A DNA stretch of 64,000 nt from Bolinopsis microptera (GCF_026151205.1 NC_087076.1:21074828-21138827); one strand, 5' to 3'. Numbered from the stretch's first letter, positions 25,061 through 39,000 are shown. Numbers and translations: made by a program. The notes: generated from the letters alone by a model not told the origin.

Positions 25061-27699
25061 CACCAACAACTACTCCAATATTATACGTTTAACCATTTGC
25101 CACTGCATTATCAACGTCACCCGTTGAATTATCTAGAATATGCTTCTTCCTTGACGTGTCGTGGTGTGCAGTGTGGATCCCTGTTTTTTGGTTGTTCGAA
25201 TCTCAAGCAACTCCTTATAGGGATTTAAGAAAGATCGGATCCAATAGCTGTCGTCAAATTGCCCGAATTAGCAAGGTTATACGAGGTTCTAATTTCAGTT
25301 CCAGGGGAAAGTCAACCGTGGATAGTGCCATAAATTAATTTTGCCACTCACCAAAATGCATTTAATAGCCTTATAGTTCCTCAGAAATTGCAGGTATGAG
25401 ATGCTGGATGTTGTTTAATCAACTGACTTAAACGGTAAACAAACAAATTTAAACACAAAATCACACTCGCTCATGCCTCATGGTGAATTAACAGCAAGTT
25501 TGAAAATCATGGTTTCAGCCGTCAGGGAGCATAGCTTGCCAGCTGGCAGCTAGACAACAGTAAAAATACTCCGCAAGCAAGCGAGCATGTAGAGCTTGAA
25601 TTTTTTAGGGACTGATGAAAGAAGCAATCTGTATTTGATATGACAAGAGAAAAGTGAGGATAGGGCATGAAGTCACTCTTAGATTTAGCGGCTCTATTCT
25701 CTGTATTGCTTTATTCTAAATGTTATTGGAGTTGATACTATTTATACACTGGTCAATCTTCTTTACTGCTGAGTGCTGTCTTGGGCAAATATCTTTGCGA
25801 GAAGTGGATTGCCATTAGCTACCGGCAATAGTATTGCCTGCCGGCGATTGTCTGTTTTCACGAGTTATAGAGAAGCTCTCCCTTACTATTTTTAGCTGAT
25901 GTAACTGTTGGTTGTGACTACAAACAAAATACCAAAGTGACATAAAAGCTACTAAACTATAAAACGGAATGGTCAACACAAAAGCTGATGTGACGGAATG
26001 ATCACGAAATGGAAGGTTTCCACATAAAGTGAACGGTGAATTACTCACTCTGATATAAACTCTTATATAAAGGTATGTCACAAATGCAAATTAGCAAGCC
26101 GTACACTACGCTTGGAATGATAAATGACCTCGGAAGTGACAAATGAAAAATGAATCCACCTATGGTAAATGACAGAGGCTAAATACATGATGTCGACCTA
26201 TAAGTCCTGGAAGGAAAACGTGTGAGCAAACAAATTATCGCTGTGCAATGAACTGTCCTCCCTCTTTAGGTTCGTGGGCTGGGCTATTAATAATTAGACA
26301 ACTTCAAACCTTTAGTAGTTGCAAATATAAAACTCAGTCAAAAATGTGCCACTCTTTTCATGAGAAATTCCATTTGGGTGGTTGAAAACAAGTTGGAGAG
26401 TGCATGTACCAAACTGCTAAACTAACTGTAAGCTTAATGTGTGATGTATCAGATCACTAAGTTTTTGTCGGATGGTACGATAAACGATTATTATCGAATT
26501 TGAAGCAACGAATTGAGAGAAAGAATGTGGAATGCCGAAAATACCGAGATTACCGCTCGTATCCTCCTTTTCACTGGTCAACGTTTTGTCGTTATAATTA
26601 GCCAAACGTAAATTTGTCATTTTACTTAGCACTAAATTGAAAATAATGCATTAAATAAAACTATAGTAGACGGACTAGCCCTGGAAGCCTTGAATTCTAA
26701 GGGAAATGTTAATTAGCATAATTGAGGAATGTGGATAAACACGCACAATGCACATCGCGTACATAAGGAACTGAAAATGAGAAATATGAAATATGACTGA
26801 AACTGCATACATAGTAATAAAAATCTAATTGAGGTCCGGGATGACATTATATCATATTCGCAAATCTGCCTCGTGCAGGTGAGCATGAACGTCAAACGAG
26901 CTGGGGTATTATATGAAAGAAGCAAAATATGTCCCATTATAATTTTATTCTAATATATAGAATATATATATAAGTAGGTAACCGCTCACGTTTAATCCTA
27001 TAATGTCTTATCAGCAATTTCCAGTGCTCAGTGCTGTTCATACCATCTTCGACTTAGTCATGAGAATTTGATGGTATTCAAATATTTATTAAAACATTTC
27101 TTAAAACATTTTAAAGCGGTATTCAAAAGGTAATGTAAATGAAATTTTGAAGTTCAAACGAAATTTTAAACGCTTCTGTAGCAGGCTAACAGCATTATTT
27201 AGGGAAAGAAATTTCGGCACTATTCAAAGAAATGCCTATTAAGTTGACCAACAAAATTTTAAGGACACGACAAGACATTCCTATTCAACTATCCTTAAAG
27301 AAAATTACATTTTAAAGCTTTTTAGGAGCTTGCAGAAAATCTCCTGAAGGGGAAAAGGTCTGCTTATAAGATTATGACTAATCGAGGAGGAATCGTTTTG
27401 TAAATTTAATCTCATTCTCGATCATTTATCAGCAATTTGGTGACTGATGAAATTTGAAAGTAAGTGCACTCCGGAAGGTAGCTGATCCCTTCACCGGAAA
27501 TGGAATCCGTTTTGATCCGGGATTAATCTAACTTTGTTGTCCAGCCCCGTTCCTTGCACAAGATTCTGATCTGCACTTAGTCTGTTCCCAAAGACAAACA
27601 GTCTTAGGAAAATGTTTTCGAGATAAAATACAATTTTTCAGGAAATATCATTGTGCTGTTGAGCTGATTTAACATTTAATTGTAAGGAACGAAACGTTA
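25061..27699. other. No recognised gene
   Basis: Nothing identifiable. A 60-codon plus frame at 25,156-25,338 and minus frames at 25,815-26,937 lack recognised motifs. Confidence 0.45.
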
Positions 27700-28415
27700 C
27701 TAAGAGAGCAAGAGACCAAGAGAGCAAGAGACCAAGAGATCGAGAGAGCAATAGAACAAGAGACCAAGAGAGCAAGAGACCAAGAGACCAAGAGACCAAG
27801 AGACCAAGAGACCAAGAGACCAAGAGACCAAGAGAGCATTGAGCAAGAGAGCAAGAGACCAAGAGACCAAGAGAGCAAGAGAGAAAGAGAGAAAGATAGC
27901 ACGAGAGCAAGAGAGCAAGAGAGTAAGAGACCAAGAGACCAAGAGACCAAGAGACCAAGAGACCAAGAGACCAAGAGACCAAGAGACCAAGAGACCAAGA
28001 GACCAAGAGACCAAGAGAGTAAGAGAGCATTGAGCAAGAGAGCAAGAGAGCAAAAGACCAAGAGAGCGAGAGAGAAAGAGAGCACGAGAGCAAGAGAGCA
28101 AGAGAGTCAGATACCAAGAATCCAAGAGATCAAGAGAGCAAGAGAGTAAGAGACCAAGAGAGCAAGAGAGCAAGAGAGTAAGAGAGTAAGAGACCAAGAG
28201 AGCATTGAGCAAGAGAGCAAGAGACCAAGAGACCAAGAGACCAAGAGACCAAGAGACCAAGAGACCAAGAGACCAAGAGACCAAGAGAGAAAGAGAGAAA
28301 GAGAGAAAGAGAGAAAGAGAGAAAGAGAGAAAGAGAGAAAGAGAGAAAGAGAGAAAGAGAGCACGAGAGCAAGAGACCTAGAGACCAAGAGGGCAAGAGA
28401 GCAAGAGAGGAAGAG
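27700..28415. repeat. 8-bp CAAGAGAC/CAAGAGAG minisatellite
   Basis: About 90 copies of an 8-bp purine-rich unit, alternating CAAGAGAC, CAAGAGAG and an AAAGAGAG variant, with sporadic GCATTGAG interruptions. Because the period is 8, it stays open in several frames on the minus strand (Ser/Leu-rich) and one on the plus strand (Arg/Lys/Glu/Gln-rich). These are not regarded as genes. The strand asymmetry (purine on plus) could favour triplex or R-loop structure. Confidence 0.95.
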
Positions 28416-31400
28416 AAAAAAGCGGTTGAGTTAAAAGTCGGCATCCGGGCAGAAATCGGCGAAAATTAAATAGTAAAAATTAATATGCTAGGCCCCAAAA
28501 ACGAAAATGATATTCATTCACAGTTGAGGGACAAACATGGTTAAATTGCAACCCTAATCAATACGAAAAATATTTAAAAATGCCAGCTACTTTGTAGTGA
28601 CTGGGAATTTATACCCCGCGTCATATAGCCCCGTGGTACAGAAGCAAAGCTTTCAATAATTCCATCCTGTATCAATAACAAATGGAAAATCACGCAAGAG
28701 CAAACAGAATTGCTGATTACTATAACCTCCTAATAGTAATACTCTAATACACTAATGCAATATTTCCTGGATTTATGTATCATAATTATATGTGTATTAT
28801 ATAACTCCATTAGGATACGGTACCACAAAACTTTTAAATTTACCATAAAGACATAGATTCGTTGGTAACCGCACCTTTTAGTCACAGTACTGTGTAGTGT
28901 CTAGTGAACAGTGACAAGGCATGTTTAGTCACGGATGAGAATGAGATGTAATACTTATACAGTGCGCCAGTCTCACTTTATGTAGACAAGTTGTTATGTT
29001 GACGCATATGAAACAAGTTTCTGTAGAAACTGCGCCTTGCACCTTCATCACTTTCTGTGAATCAAACACAATAGACACAATCAGCGGAAACTGACATAAT
29101 ATTTCCAAAACTTTCGAAATATAAAATATTTATTTTTTCGAAAGTGAGTGCTCTCAAATATAATTTTGTATCGAATCTTATTGTTTTTATGTATACTTTC
29201 TTAATATGAAGTTAACTACAGGGCCCCGGCATAAAATTAAAAGGTTTTTGTGCATGTCCATTGTCCCCTTAATTGAAGTGTCACGTGCAAAAAAGAAAAG
29301 AGATATATAACGTGTATCTAAATAGCGGTCAAATTGCACTTTCCGGCGACAAGTTGCTATTAGAACTCGTCTTATTGATTTGTTAAAAGTAGAACTATCT
29401 AATATCTATAGACGTGGATTATGGTGGGAGGTGGAGCATAAGCAATCAGTTTCCACTATTGATCAATCAAACCCCAGAATTCCTGCCACGGGTCAAAAAC
29501 ATATGCCTCACCTCCCCACCAGAATTCACATCTAATAAGTAGTGATATGATTCTGACTGTTGATTTAAACCATCAAAAGACAAACGGGAAGATTGAAATC
29601 GACCGTACGCGATCCCGACAAATCACTTAAAATCACTAGAAGTATAAAGCGCGGTATAAATTGCTTGTCTTATCCTCTTTTCTGCCTGATCTTATATTAT
29701 GGTCATCAAACTCACCACTTTCCGGGAATATTGTTACTGGTGGTCACTGGTAGTGGTCACCGGTATGAGGGTAATTAACCTCACAATTCCTTTTCCGATT
29801 TATCGGACATTAGCACTACCAATTAAAATTTGAGTAATACTGAAACGATTCTTGGAAAAAGGGCAAAGTTCTTGAGACTATTAGGAACTTTCAACTAATT
29901 CAGCCTCTTTCCAGGAGCTTCCAAAGCTATCAATTATCCCGTAACGAATAGCCCGCAATTAGGAGCAACAAATGAAGCGTGCTACTTAGTACTTAGTACA
30001 CCTGTCACTTTGATAAAGTGCTGTCACTCTATAGTGCGGGAAGTGTTGTGAATTGTAGGACAAGACTTGCTAAGTAGAAGAGTGAAGGAAAACATGGATA
30101 AAGTTTAAGACGTATCGATATAAAGGTTTGGTTTTTACCAGTTGATCAGCTTGATGCTATGCTAGCTGTAGAATGTATTAATCTAGAGAAACGAACGAAA
30201 GATCTGTAGACGAGCAAAACAGCCCAACATATATGAACAAGGGCTTAGCAATGCACCGTTGTATTGGTATGGATAAGTTTTACAGGCACAATGTTCAATG
30301 ATATTCAATGAGAAAATTTCAATGTGGGGAATTTTATCACTCATTTCATGCATCCTCGCTTAATTAGATCTTTAGCCCTGACGGTACCATGGACATGAAT
30401 ACTTAATCATTCAATAGATGAAACAGGTCGTGCATCCTAAATCGCATTAGAAATATATCAGCGATCAGTTGATAATCCTATAATATTAATTATTTTTGCC
30501 GACATATTGGTGTTGCGTTGATAATTTTTGGTCGGTACAACAAATTGCAGGGTACGAACAATAAAAGTACGTTTGAATATGATTGGGTTTAATATCCTGC
30601 CAGAGTATGAGTGTACTATACCTCTAATCCACGATCTTGTGCCTGGTATTCAATGACTATAATGTTAATCAGTATAGTCAGATCATAGTGCTATTATATC
30701 TTATACACCGATATTATCGTCCTTCGCAGTAAGAGTAAAATTATTTTCAGTTGAACGTCATCCAATTCCAGTTTAGACTGTAGCCTACTTAGTATAAACG
30801 CCAAATATCTCTCGTGTTGAAATGCTAGGACGTGAATACAATAGCAATAGTATCGAATAGCAATTATAGTATCAGTTATTGGCTAAACGAGAATCCAATT
30901 TAACGGCTACTGTTTAATAAATAAATAACTTTCATAATTTTGACCGTACAGTATGTTTATACTTCATCACAGCAAGACAAATAGTTGCTACTTTGATTCA
31001 AAGCCCAGTAAAGGCAAACGGAGTTGCAAAATATGACAGTAACATGTCAAAAGGTGTAGTAGGGTTTGAGAGCTCTGCGAAGTCCCTAATCCTTATTAGG
31101 TTCCTGTTTAGGTTCCCCGTTCCTAACCCTTATAACGTCAGCTGGTTAAGTAGTGGGGTTGTAAGTAGTCTGCGAGGATAACGGATTGAAAGTGGTAATA
31201 ATGCCCCCCCCCCCCCCTAATAATGGCGACAAATACACAAAATACGGATGGAAAATCGCTTTCTCTCGGATTAATGAACGAATTAATTAACTAGAACTGT
31301 CAACATTAGACAATTACATAAACGAGTATTTATAATTTGACCAATAATTAATAAATTAACTTCTGCCTACCACTCTGCCATTCCATAATTGACGGTACTT

Positions 31401-33097
31401 CCATGGCCTAATTTCATCCCAAGGATCACAAAACTGTATCAATAAAACAGCGGTCGCTCTAAAATTTGTTCACACGATAAATTTAAGACCGGAGTTTAAC
31501 AAGTTTTACTTAAACACTACAGTGCAACTTCATTACATTTCCAGCCGAATAACATTTACTACAATAATTTAGGCAACAGGTAGCTCGTTTTGTCGGGTCT
31601 AGGTGTCTAGTCACACTTTGGGAACATAAAACCATAGAATCCACCAAACAGTGTCACTTTGAACTCATAATGCAAATCAATTAGGGAAGTCTTATATCCC
31701 AGCCGATGAGAATTTAACTTTCTTTAGTGTCTGCATGTCAAATTGGTGTTCAAGTCCTTCAGTTAGTGCAAAGAAAAACACTACCCAGCCCTAACTATAA
31801 CAAGTGATCGAATACAGTAAACCTCAACTCTAATATCTTAATATAGTTATTTATAAGCCCTTTACAAATCAGAAAGTCAGCAAATAACTGAGTGACTAGT
31901 AACTGAATAACAAATAACTAAGTAACTAAATATACCAGATTTAGAATCCTAAATATCCACATATAACTATGTAACTAGCAGTGCAAGACACACCTCAGTT
32001 TAGACAATGACTGATTAATAACAGAGTGACATATTATGTCATAAGCATACATTATACCCCGATAAAATGCAATTATTAAAGAAACGCGGTCATTAAAATG
32101 CCAATCATTTTTCCACGTTCATGTCTGGAAAAATAAATGACCAGAATTTTTTTCTAAATTCGATAAAATTACGTAATTCACAAATTTACAACCCTGAGTA
32201 AACCACCGGATTATCGATAAAACAAAAAAGATAAAGATATCACCTAAACCGAATGTAACTCCATATTAAAACCTGCAGTCAACAATACAATTAAAATGAG
32301 GTTTGCGACCCCGCGTCGATAGTAAGGATCAGGATACATTTTTAACCATCCTAATTCAACTCGATCCATCCGGGTGGCATAAAATTGGGCTTTAATCATC
32401 TCCTAACTACGGGTGCTACCACAAGACTGGCGGTCCTGTTAAACTACTCAAACCCCTGAGTGGGTGTGGGAAGATTATTTAATTTATTATTTAATTATTT
32501 AATTATTTATTAATTATTTAATTTCCCACTCTTTAGCACGGTTCATCCCCGGTTTTTGGTGTCATCATTTAATCAATGTGTACGATACAAAGCGGGATGG
32601 TGTGAATTCCAGGGCTTAACAAGAGTTATGATAATGGACAGATAGAGAATTTAATAATCTGACAAGGGCTTTTTGGAGTGGGTATTACATGAGACTGAAA
32701 ACAAGATACATTCTGTGGAATTAACGCGTGCGTGTGACCCCAGACTTTCATCTTAGCAGCTCATTAATTTTCTTTATCAAAGGCTATGCTTATATAAGTG
32801 TAGAGTCAGCCAACGAATGCTTTATAGCTTCCAAAATCGTGCGATTGCATTATTTCTTGACTATTTTTTCATTGAGCAGACTTAACTATTGAAGTATAGC
32901 ATACTGTTTTTAGTTTTTATAGTAAGTGAAGCCTCAATGACTATAAGTATAATCAATGATACTTTTATATTTTAATGTTGATAGGGTAAGTTAGTAGCTT
33001 AAGAATAAAAATTGATTTTGGTCGGCAAACAAAACTTTGAAAAATGGACGCACTAACTGAAATCTTGAGAGCTTAAAGATTACAAAACAAGTGCTAA
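28416..33097. other. No recognised gene
   Basis: AT-rich non-coding sequence with a C14-like homopolymer at about 31,205 and a TTATTTAAT-rich low-complexity patch at about 32,475-32,525. No family resemblance was found in any frame I examined. Confidence 0.45.
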
Positions 33098-33204
33098 TAC
33101 AATGTAAAAACCCAGATTTACCGCGGAGTTTGTGGGAAAGGAAACAGCCGCGGTAAATCGGAGTTTGCGGTAAATCGGGCACAGTAAATCGGGGTTTTAC
33201 TGTA
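33098..33204. mobile_element. Pogo/Tigger-like miniature inverted-repeat element
   Basis: The left end TACAATGTAAAAACCC and the right end, reverse-complemented, TACAGTAAAACCCCGATTTA match each other and the TACAGTAAAACC-type termini typical of pogo/Tigger mariner-like elements. The ends sit at TA dinucleotides. The interior consists of repeated CGGTAAATCGG-like blocks and has no coding capacity. Confidence 0.55.
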
Positions 33205-35286
33205 TTAGCAGACAATTTATAAGAAAATGGTCTTTTATTAAAATACCATTGTCTTCGGAGATCATCGGATATAATCTTTTGTAAACCTGTGACTTCCCCA
33301 AAAAACCAAGGCGAGGTTGAGGTGTATTGCTTTCGGAATGGCCAACTTGCGTAAGCAAACCCGTTCTACGAATGCAGCAATGACTTATGCTGACTAATGT
33401 CACCAGAGAACTGTCTCCTGGACATTTGGTGGAAACTGGACAGATTTAAGTCTTGGATGGCAAGTAAAACTACCAATACTACTAGAGAATAGTAGATTTA
33501 GGACATGGTGTTGCAAATGACATGTTCTGCACTGACAGGTTGGTGTAAAGTGCACGAGCAGCTTCTTGACCAGGCTGGTGTAAAGTGTACGACAGGTCTG
33601 GCACATTTTGATGTGATTGGAAGAACCAGGTTTTGACTTGCCATGTTACCCGTGGAAATGCAATCTAGACACGAAAGTGAGATCAAATCAGTGCTGTATG
33701 GGATGAAATCCTTAGGCTCTGAGCTAAAGATGACTTTAAAATAAATACCCTCTCAAATTAAAATATCTGAATTGTATAGAGTGATGCGACGTCCTAGCTA
33801 AAATGGCGTACAAAAAGCAAGCTCAGCCTCAAGACGCGGTAGCTAGGTGAATATGAAGAAGTGTTATTAAGTTCCGTAAATTGACTAAATTGATCCAACG
33901 ACAAATAACAGTCGGAGATGTTTGAGGTCTGATCTTTTAAATTAAATACCAATGACTAAAAGCCTCAGAAGTAATCCCTCGAATATTCGATATACAAAGG
34001 ATATGCTAAATAAGATTAGAAATAAAATCGATTTTCCCTTAATCGATTGAAAATAGAAAAAATATCTTATTATTTGAGTATTTGTAAAAGCCGGATTTTA
34101 AAAGTTAAAGTTATAAAGCTCACATGTCAGGATTACTTATATTATGTGACTGTGTCGCTACATTCTACAACTATAAGAATGGCCTGCAGTGTGAGGGTTG
34201 CTATACTCGGCTATTGTTAACTACTTGGTTAATTTCCTACTATTGATAAATAACTTTCCCCTCGTTACTGCCTACTAACTGTTATTAATTTTGGAAACAC
34301 GGTGCTTGTGTGAACTTTGTAGTCAGTAACACTCCTTTGACATTCGGCACATTCTTTTGCTACTTTCTAGTACAAAAACATCCTGCAAAAGTTCTTTTAC
34401 TATTTTATAACAGATAATGGAATTTAATTTATTATACCGATGAAGGTCTTACCATAAGTCTATAAATAACCACCTTTTTTCGAAAATGAAAGGAAACAAC
34501 TCATCACCCCTGTAGTCGTATTGGCGTACCTTATTCGTTAAAACCGCGAAATTACGGCCCGTGCCACAGGTCATAACTTTGACGTCAAATTTACATGGCC
34601 TGTGGCAATCAACTATATTTTAATTTCGGAAAAACGCGTGCTACGCAGCAGCTAACGATAGTTACAAGCTGAAGCACATCGATAACAAACTCAACTTTGG
34701 TAATTTCAAATCCATATTTGAATTTTGAACGCAAACTCTCATTTTAACAACTTGCTATAATAAATCCATTAGGAACCTCAAAATAATAAACAAATGACGA
34801 TAACAAAGTCAAATGTGATTCCGATTCTAAAGTTAATATAAAGTATGGATGATGGAAGAGAAAATTATTTCACATGATGCTACCAGTACCATACAACGAC
34901 GCTCTTATAGTAATTACTTGTCCACATAAAGTTCAAAATTAAGATTTAGACACTGTATTTAGACTCGCCACCGTCCCACGATTAGGTAAATATAACTTTC
35001 CGTTATAGCTGTAGTAGTATGGAATATTTAAGACCTTTAAGGTTAGTTGGTAATTATCTTCTTAACCCATTAGCGACCAATGACCAATGTCCAATGTCCA
35101 TGATTGTAGACGGGATATAGCTACATTTCAAATGCATCACCAGACTGTGTCCTATGCTTTATATTTACTAGCAGGAACCCGTGATTCTCTAAAGTGGTGT
35201 CAAGAAGTCAAGAGACGTTAAGACATTATACAATCTTATTTATCTAATTTGTGATTTTGACACGGCTTGGGGGTCCATTTAAAAAA
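33205..35286. other. No recognised gene
   Basis: A small tandem duplication (GGTGTAAAGTG plus flanks) lies at about 33,538-33,595. Otherwise AT-rich sequence without recognisable features. Confidence 0.45.
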
Positions 35287-35375
35287 ATACAAAATTGGTC
35301 AAGGAATAAATAATTTAGATCCCGAAAAATTTTTTTTCGGGATCTAAATTATTTATTCCTTGGCCAATTTTGTAT
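35287..35375. repeat. Near-perfect 42-bp-arm hairpin
   Basis: Two arms of about 42 bp, from ATACAAAATTGG to GATCCCGAAAA and its inverse complement, differ at a single base (GGTCAAGG versus GGCCAAGG). They are separated by only a few T/A. Such a palindrome could extrude as a cruciform or, if transcribed, form a perfect dsRNA hairpin. No coding sense. Confidence 0.9.
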
Positions 35376-35486
35376 TCCTCGAACAAGTAGGTACAGTATG
35401 CCATCAGCAAAGCAACAACTCTCTAATATAAAACACGGCGGTGGTATGAGACCCAACGTATGAGTACTGACTTTTGCCCCCCCTGT

Positions 35487-35530
35487 ATATATATATATAT
35501 ATATATATATATTAATATATTATATATATC
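35487..35530. repeat. (TA)n microsatellite
   Basis: An uninterrupted TA run with a short TTAATATATT interruption, directly next to a C-run ending CCCCCCTGTA. Confidence 0.9.
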
Positions 35531-35832
35531 GTCTCGCTTTATATATAGTAAGATTTGACATCTGTATTATCTACAAAAGTAATGACTTAAAAGGATTAAA
35601 TGTCTAAAATGGGAAACACAGGGTGTGGGTGGTCCACATAATATTGGAATGTTCGTGAACCTCACATGAACCAGCTCGTGTATATTACTACAATGAACAA
35701 TCTTGGAAAATAAATTTGTATACCCCATAGGTACTTTTCTATCAAATATAACTTAGAATTGATCGTTTCTTCAGTATTTCAATAGCTTATATCAGTAAAT
35801 ATGGCCACGTATCGGTGATAGGACCACTGATA

Positions 35833-35890
35833 CAGGGGGGGGGGGGGGTGCAATGTCAATATGGGCACAGACTTGCCCCCCCCCCCTGTA
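35833..35890. mobile_element. Short inverted-repeat element with TACAGGGG ends
   Basis: About 58 bp bounded by TACAG plus a G-run on the left and a C-run plus CTGTA on the right, an inverted match. A related end (TTTTGCCCCCCCTGTA) stands alone at about 35,473, suggesting a family. No coding capacity. Confidence 0.55.
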
Positions 35891-36885
35891 GGTATGACGA
35901 AGATCTGTTAAATTCGACTCATATAATTTTGGCACTGTGGAACATGCTAACAATTTTAAAATTAATTTGACTTCGGGATATACAGAAGACCTACATCATT
36001 GAACAGATTAAACGATTCAAAAGTCATGGTCAGACAATGAACAATGGATAAACGGAATATACTGTTATACTCAGATCAAAATACATGTAACATGTTTGTT
36101 AAAGACAGATGGTTCTCTATAATTTCACTAAAATAACGAAATTCTATATTTAACGGAAGATAGTGGACCTCTCGAACAATGTGGTATGAGATCAGTAACG
36201 TTCGCGTCCTCTAAAATGAAACTTGTACGAAGCTCATATCTCATATTCTGATATTATCATTATCTCATATTATTATTAGATAAGTATCGTCCACTTCTAG
36301 GATTGTTCATGACGCCGTCAACATAATTGTGGAAGTTCACGAAGGTGGACACTATATTCGGCGAAATCGCCTTGTTTTAAGTGTCCAATAATATTATATA
36401 TCGCAATATGGACAGATTACCAAACTGCCACGAAGAAAACGTATTCGACTTCAAATTTTAATTAGAACCACGTCACAAAAGTTACTCTGAAATAGAGCTT
36501 GAAAGAATTAAATTTCAATACAACCATTAAGGAAAGGCAGAATTAACGTAGCAGGCCAAAACATTGGCCGTCAGCCATATTATTACGGTGTTATGGTCTG
36601 TATTTATCACCTCCAACATTTGGGTTAGGATTATATTTCAGATTAGTGAGTTAGTACACGGCCGATCTTGCGTGTGCAGACTGCAGGGACGTAAAATTAT
36701 TGAACTCAAAGCTTTAAAGAACATTAATAATAATCAAAGGGAGTGACTGAAAGCATGTTTATAATATAACAGCGAGTGGTAAATATTGTATGTTATATAT
36801 TGTATATAATACAATAATAAATATTGTATTTATTATTTAATACAGACTTCTTATAACATTAACATGGAAGCTTAGGAAGTTTATC

Positions 36886-37330
36886 AAGATCAGACTGTTC
36901 ACAGCACTACTCACTAGTCGAGTCGGTGCTTTTGTACGGTTCCGAGACTTGGACTATGACGAAAGGGCTAGAGAAGATGGTTGATGGTTGCTATACGCGA
37001 ATGTTAAGCTAATGGCTCTTAACATCAATCAATATCGAGACCATGTCAGCAACCACAGCCTGTACGGTGATCTACCAAAAGTCAGCTCCAAGATAACCCA
37101 ACGAAGACTCAGACTTGCAGGTCATGCTCACCGACATCCGGAGCCGACACTTAACAAACTGATCCTCTGGAAGCCGAGTCATGGGCATACTAACAGGGGG
37201 CGACCTTACTTAACACTATACTAGATAACCTAAAAGTGCAGATACTGGGCTGAAGTCAGTAGATGAGATAGCTAGACTGATGGAGGACAGAAGCTTTGGA
37301 GAACTGTTGTCAATGGATCTCGGGAACACT
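36886..37330 (+). pseudogene. Degenerate RTE-type LINE 3' end
   Basis: Pieces in shifting frames read ESVLLYGSETWTMTKGLEKM and VDGCYTRML, then NINQYRDHVSNHSLYGDLPK and RRLRLAGHAHRHPE, then KPSHGHTNRGRP, and finally DTGLKSVDEIARLMEDR. This order is the characteristic C-terminal region after the reverse transcriptase domain in RTE-type elements of many animals. There is a stop near 37,013 and at least one further shift near 37,215. It is a different, older copy than the 6.9-kb LINE, and certainly inactive. Confidence 0.85.
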
Positions 37331-37661
37331 ACCCACCTTAAGTCAAGTAATTCAAGTCAGTATAATATGATATAAGAGCTTCTTTCAGCGACCTAACGTC
37401 CTTTTTATAATTCATATTCATTAATTCGCCGTTATAAATGATAAAGTACTTTTTATAATTCAGTTATTCTTGTAAAGTAATCGCTTTTAACACAAAAAAG
37501 CTAACGACCGAGGATATTTTGGCTCTTCAGCTCAGGCTAAGTGATCGATTTACAAATTTTGCACTATGAGAAAACCATTCTGCTGATTAGTATAGAAAAT
37601 CGATTTTTTTTCACGACAGTTAGATTTATCACAGCTTCCAATGCTTCACAGCTTGGTATTA

Positions 37662-37830
37662 GGGGTCGTTCACATATTACGTAATCACTTTTTGGACAAT
37701 TTTTACCCCCCCCCCCCCCCCCCCGTCCGTAATCAGTTTTACACATAGCTATTATGTCAAAATTACAGTAGCGTAATCATTTGGAAATCCCCTCCCCCCT
37801 CGGCTGATTATGTAATAAGTGAACGTCCCC
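37662..37830. mobile_element. MITE with GGGGTCGTTCAC termini
   Basis: A 169-bp element. Its left end GGGGTCGTTCACATATTACG and its right end, reverse-complemented GGGGACGTTCACTTATTACA, are inverted repeats of about 27 bp. It contains long C-runs. The same termini are found at 50,686-51,199. TTA precedes the left end. There is no protein. Confidence 0.78.
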
Positions 37831-38765
37831 ATATTACCAATTAGCTGCGCAAAGATCTAAATCTTGATAGAAACCTAATATAAAGTGAACAGATGTTTTC
37901 CAGATTTCACAAGATTCACAAATTCAAGTAACAGTTACAAACACGACACGATAAGATGATGTAATTTTAAAACTCAGACGAAGCAAACGACTCACGACAA
38001 AAATTCAGATTTTACATTAGTACAACATGAAAATACATGCAAAATGTTTTATTCGACACGAAGTTCCTAAATTCCATAGTATCTGCTTACCAAAGTGCCA
38101 AGCATTATGGAAAGTGTCTCTCTGTAGTACTCCCCATTCGAACTTAGTCAGATCTTAAAAATCCCCCTGATACGCTAAAGTACTAAAGTAAGCTAGTACG
38201 TGATTACTGACTCTGTTTGCTTAAAATATAAGCCGTCAAGAGTTATTTCATTCATACATCTCCCAAACATCTTTTAAAAATTAAGTGTTTAAAAACAAAA
38301 GAAGTTGAAGTTATTTTTCCAAGAATTCATAGATTTTATCACCTTAGTTTTAATGTCCTCTTGGAAGTTTAATAGTACATGAGACTAATTAAATATACAA
38401 AATCCATATGTAAGTATGTAAGATCCACAGTTTAATATAACTTTGTCTTTAGTCATGTTTGCAGCCACCCATGTAACTTAAACTATATAGACAGTTGCAT
38501 CATACACCAATATTCTAGTCCGTTTTTCGGATTCAGCATAGAAAAATACGTCGATAGATGCAACTTTCATATACTCGGGGGCCTTGTGTAAAACACTTAA
38601 CAATCCTTGGTTTCGTGGTACCATGTCCAATAACTGAATGAAGAGTGGGTTATTTGATTCACGTTATTACACTAAAACTATATTACTTGGACACTGGACA
38701 GTGGTTATATTGGCAATCTCATGGAACTTTCATGAGGTTTTGCTAAAAAGAGTATTATCGAATTG
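37831..38765. other. No recognised gene
   Basis: AT-rich sequence. If the 38.8-kb terminal exon is real, this is the 3' UTR/flank of that gene. Confidence 0.4.
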
Positions 38766-38900
38766 CTAATTAGGGCCGGGACGGTTGGCTGCATCCATCA
38801 GTTTCCTCTGTGATGAACATGGAGCTGGTGCATCAATATCTGCTCTTCTGCTGAACTCAGAAACTAATCGTCTTCCTCCGCTTTCAAGGATATCTATCTT
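38766..38900 (-). CDS. Putative terminal exon of an unrecognised minus-strand gene
   Basis: On the minus strand a strong acceptor (TTATTTCAG) is followed by 44 codons, KIDILESGGRRLVSEFSRRA then DIDAPAPCSSQRKLMDAANR and PGPN, and a TAG at 38,768-38,766. Codons are purine-first and GC-richer than the flanks, as in real exons of this window. The upstream exons should lie at higher coordinates (38.9-40.2 kb or beyond the plus-strand gene), but I could not assign any. The family is not recognised. The opposite strand is also open here, so codon pattern and acceptor quality are the only arguments for this strand. Confidence 0.42.
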   Translation of the reverse strand, partial: KIDILESGGRRLVSEFSRRADIDAPAPCSSQRKLMDAANRPGPN

Positions 38901-39000
38901 CTGAAATAACATCACTTCTAGTACAAAAAGGTACAAAACCAATTACTCGATAACTTATAAAGTATCATCAAACCCCTCCCCTAGTGGATGATGCATTGTC

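Noticed and set aside
27638-28444. Overlapping Ser/Leu-rich and Arg/Lys-rich proteins
   Set aside because: The 8-bp array stays open in several frames at once. The peptides are only repeats of the DNA unit.
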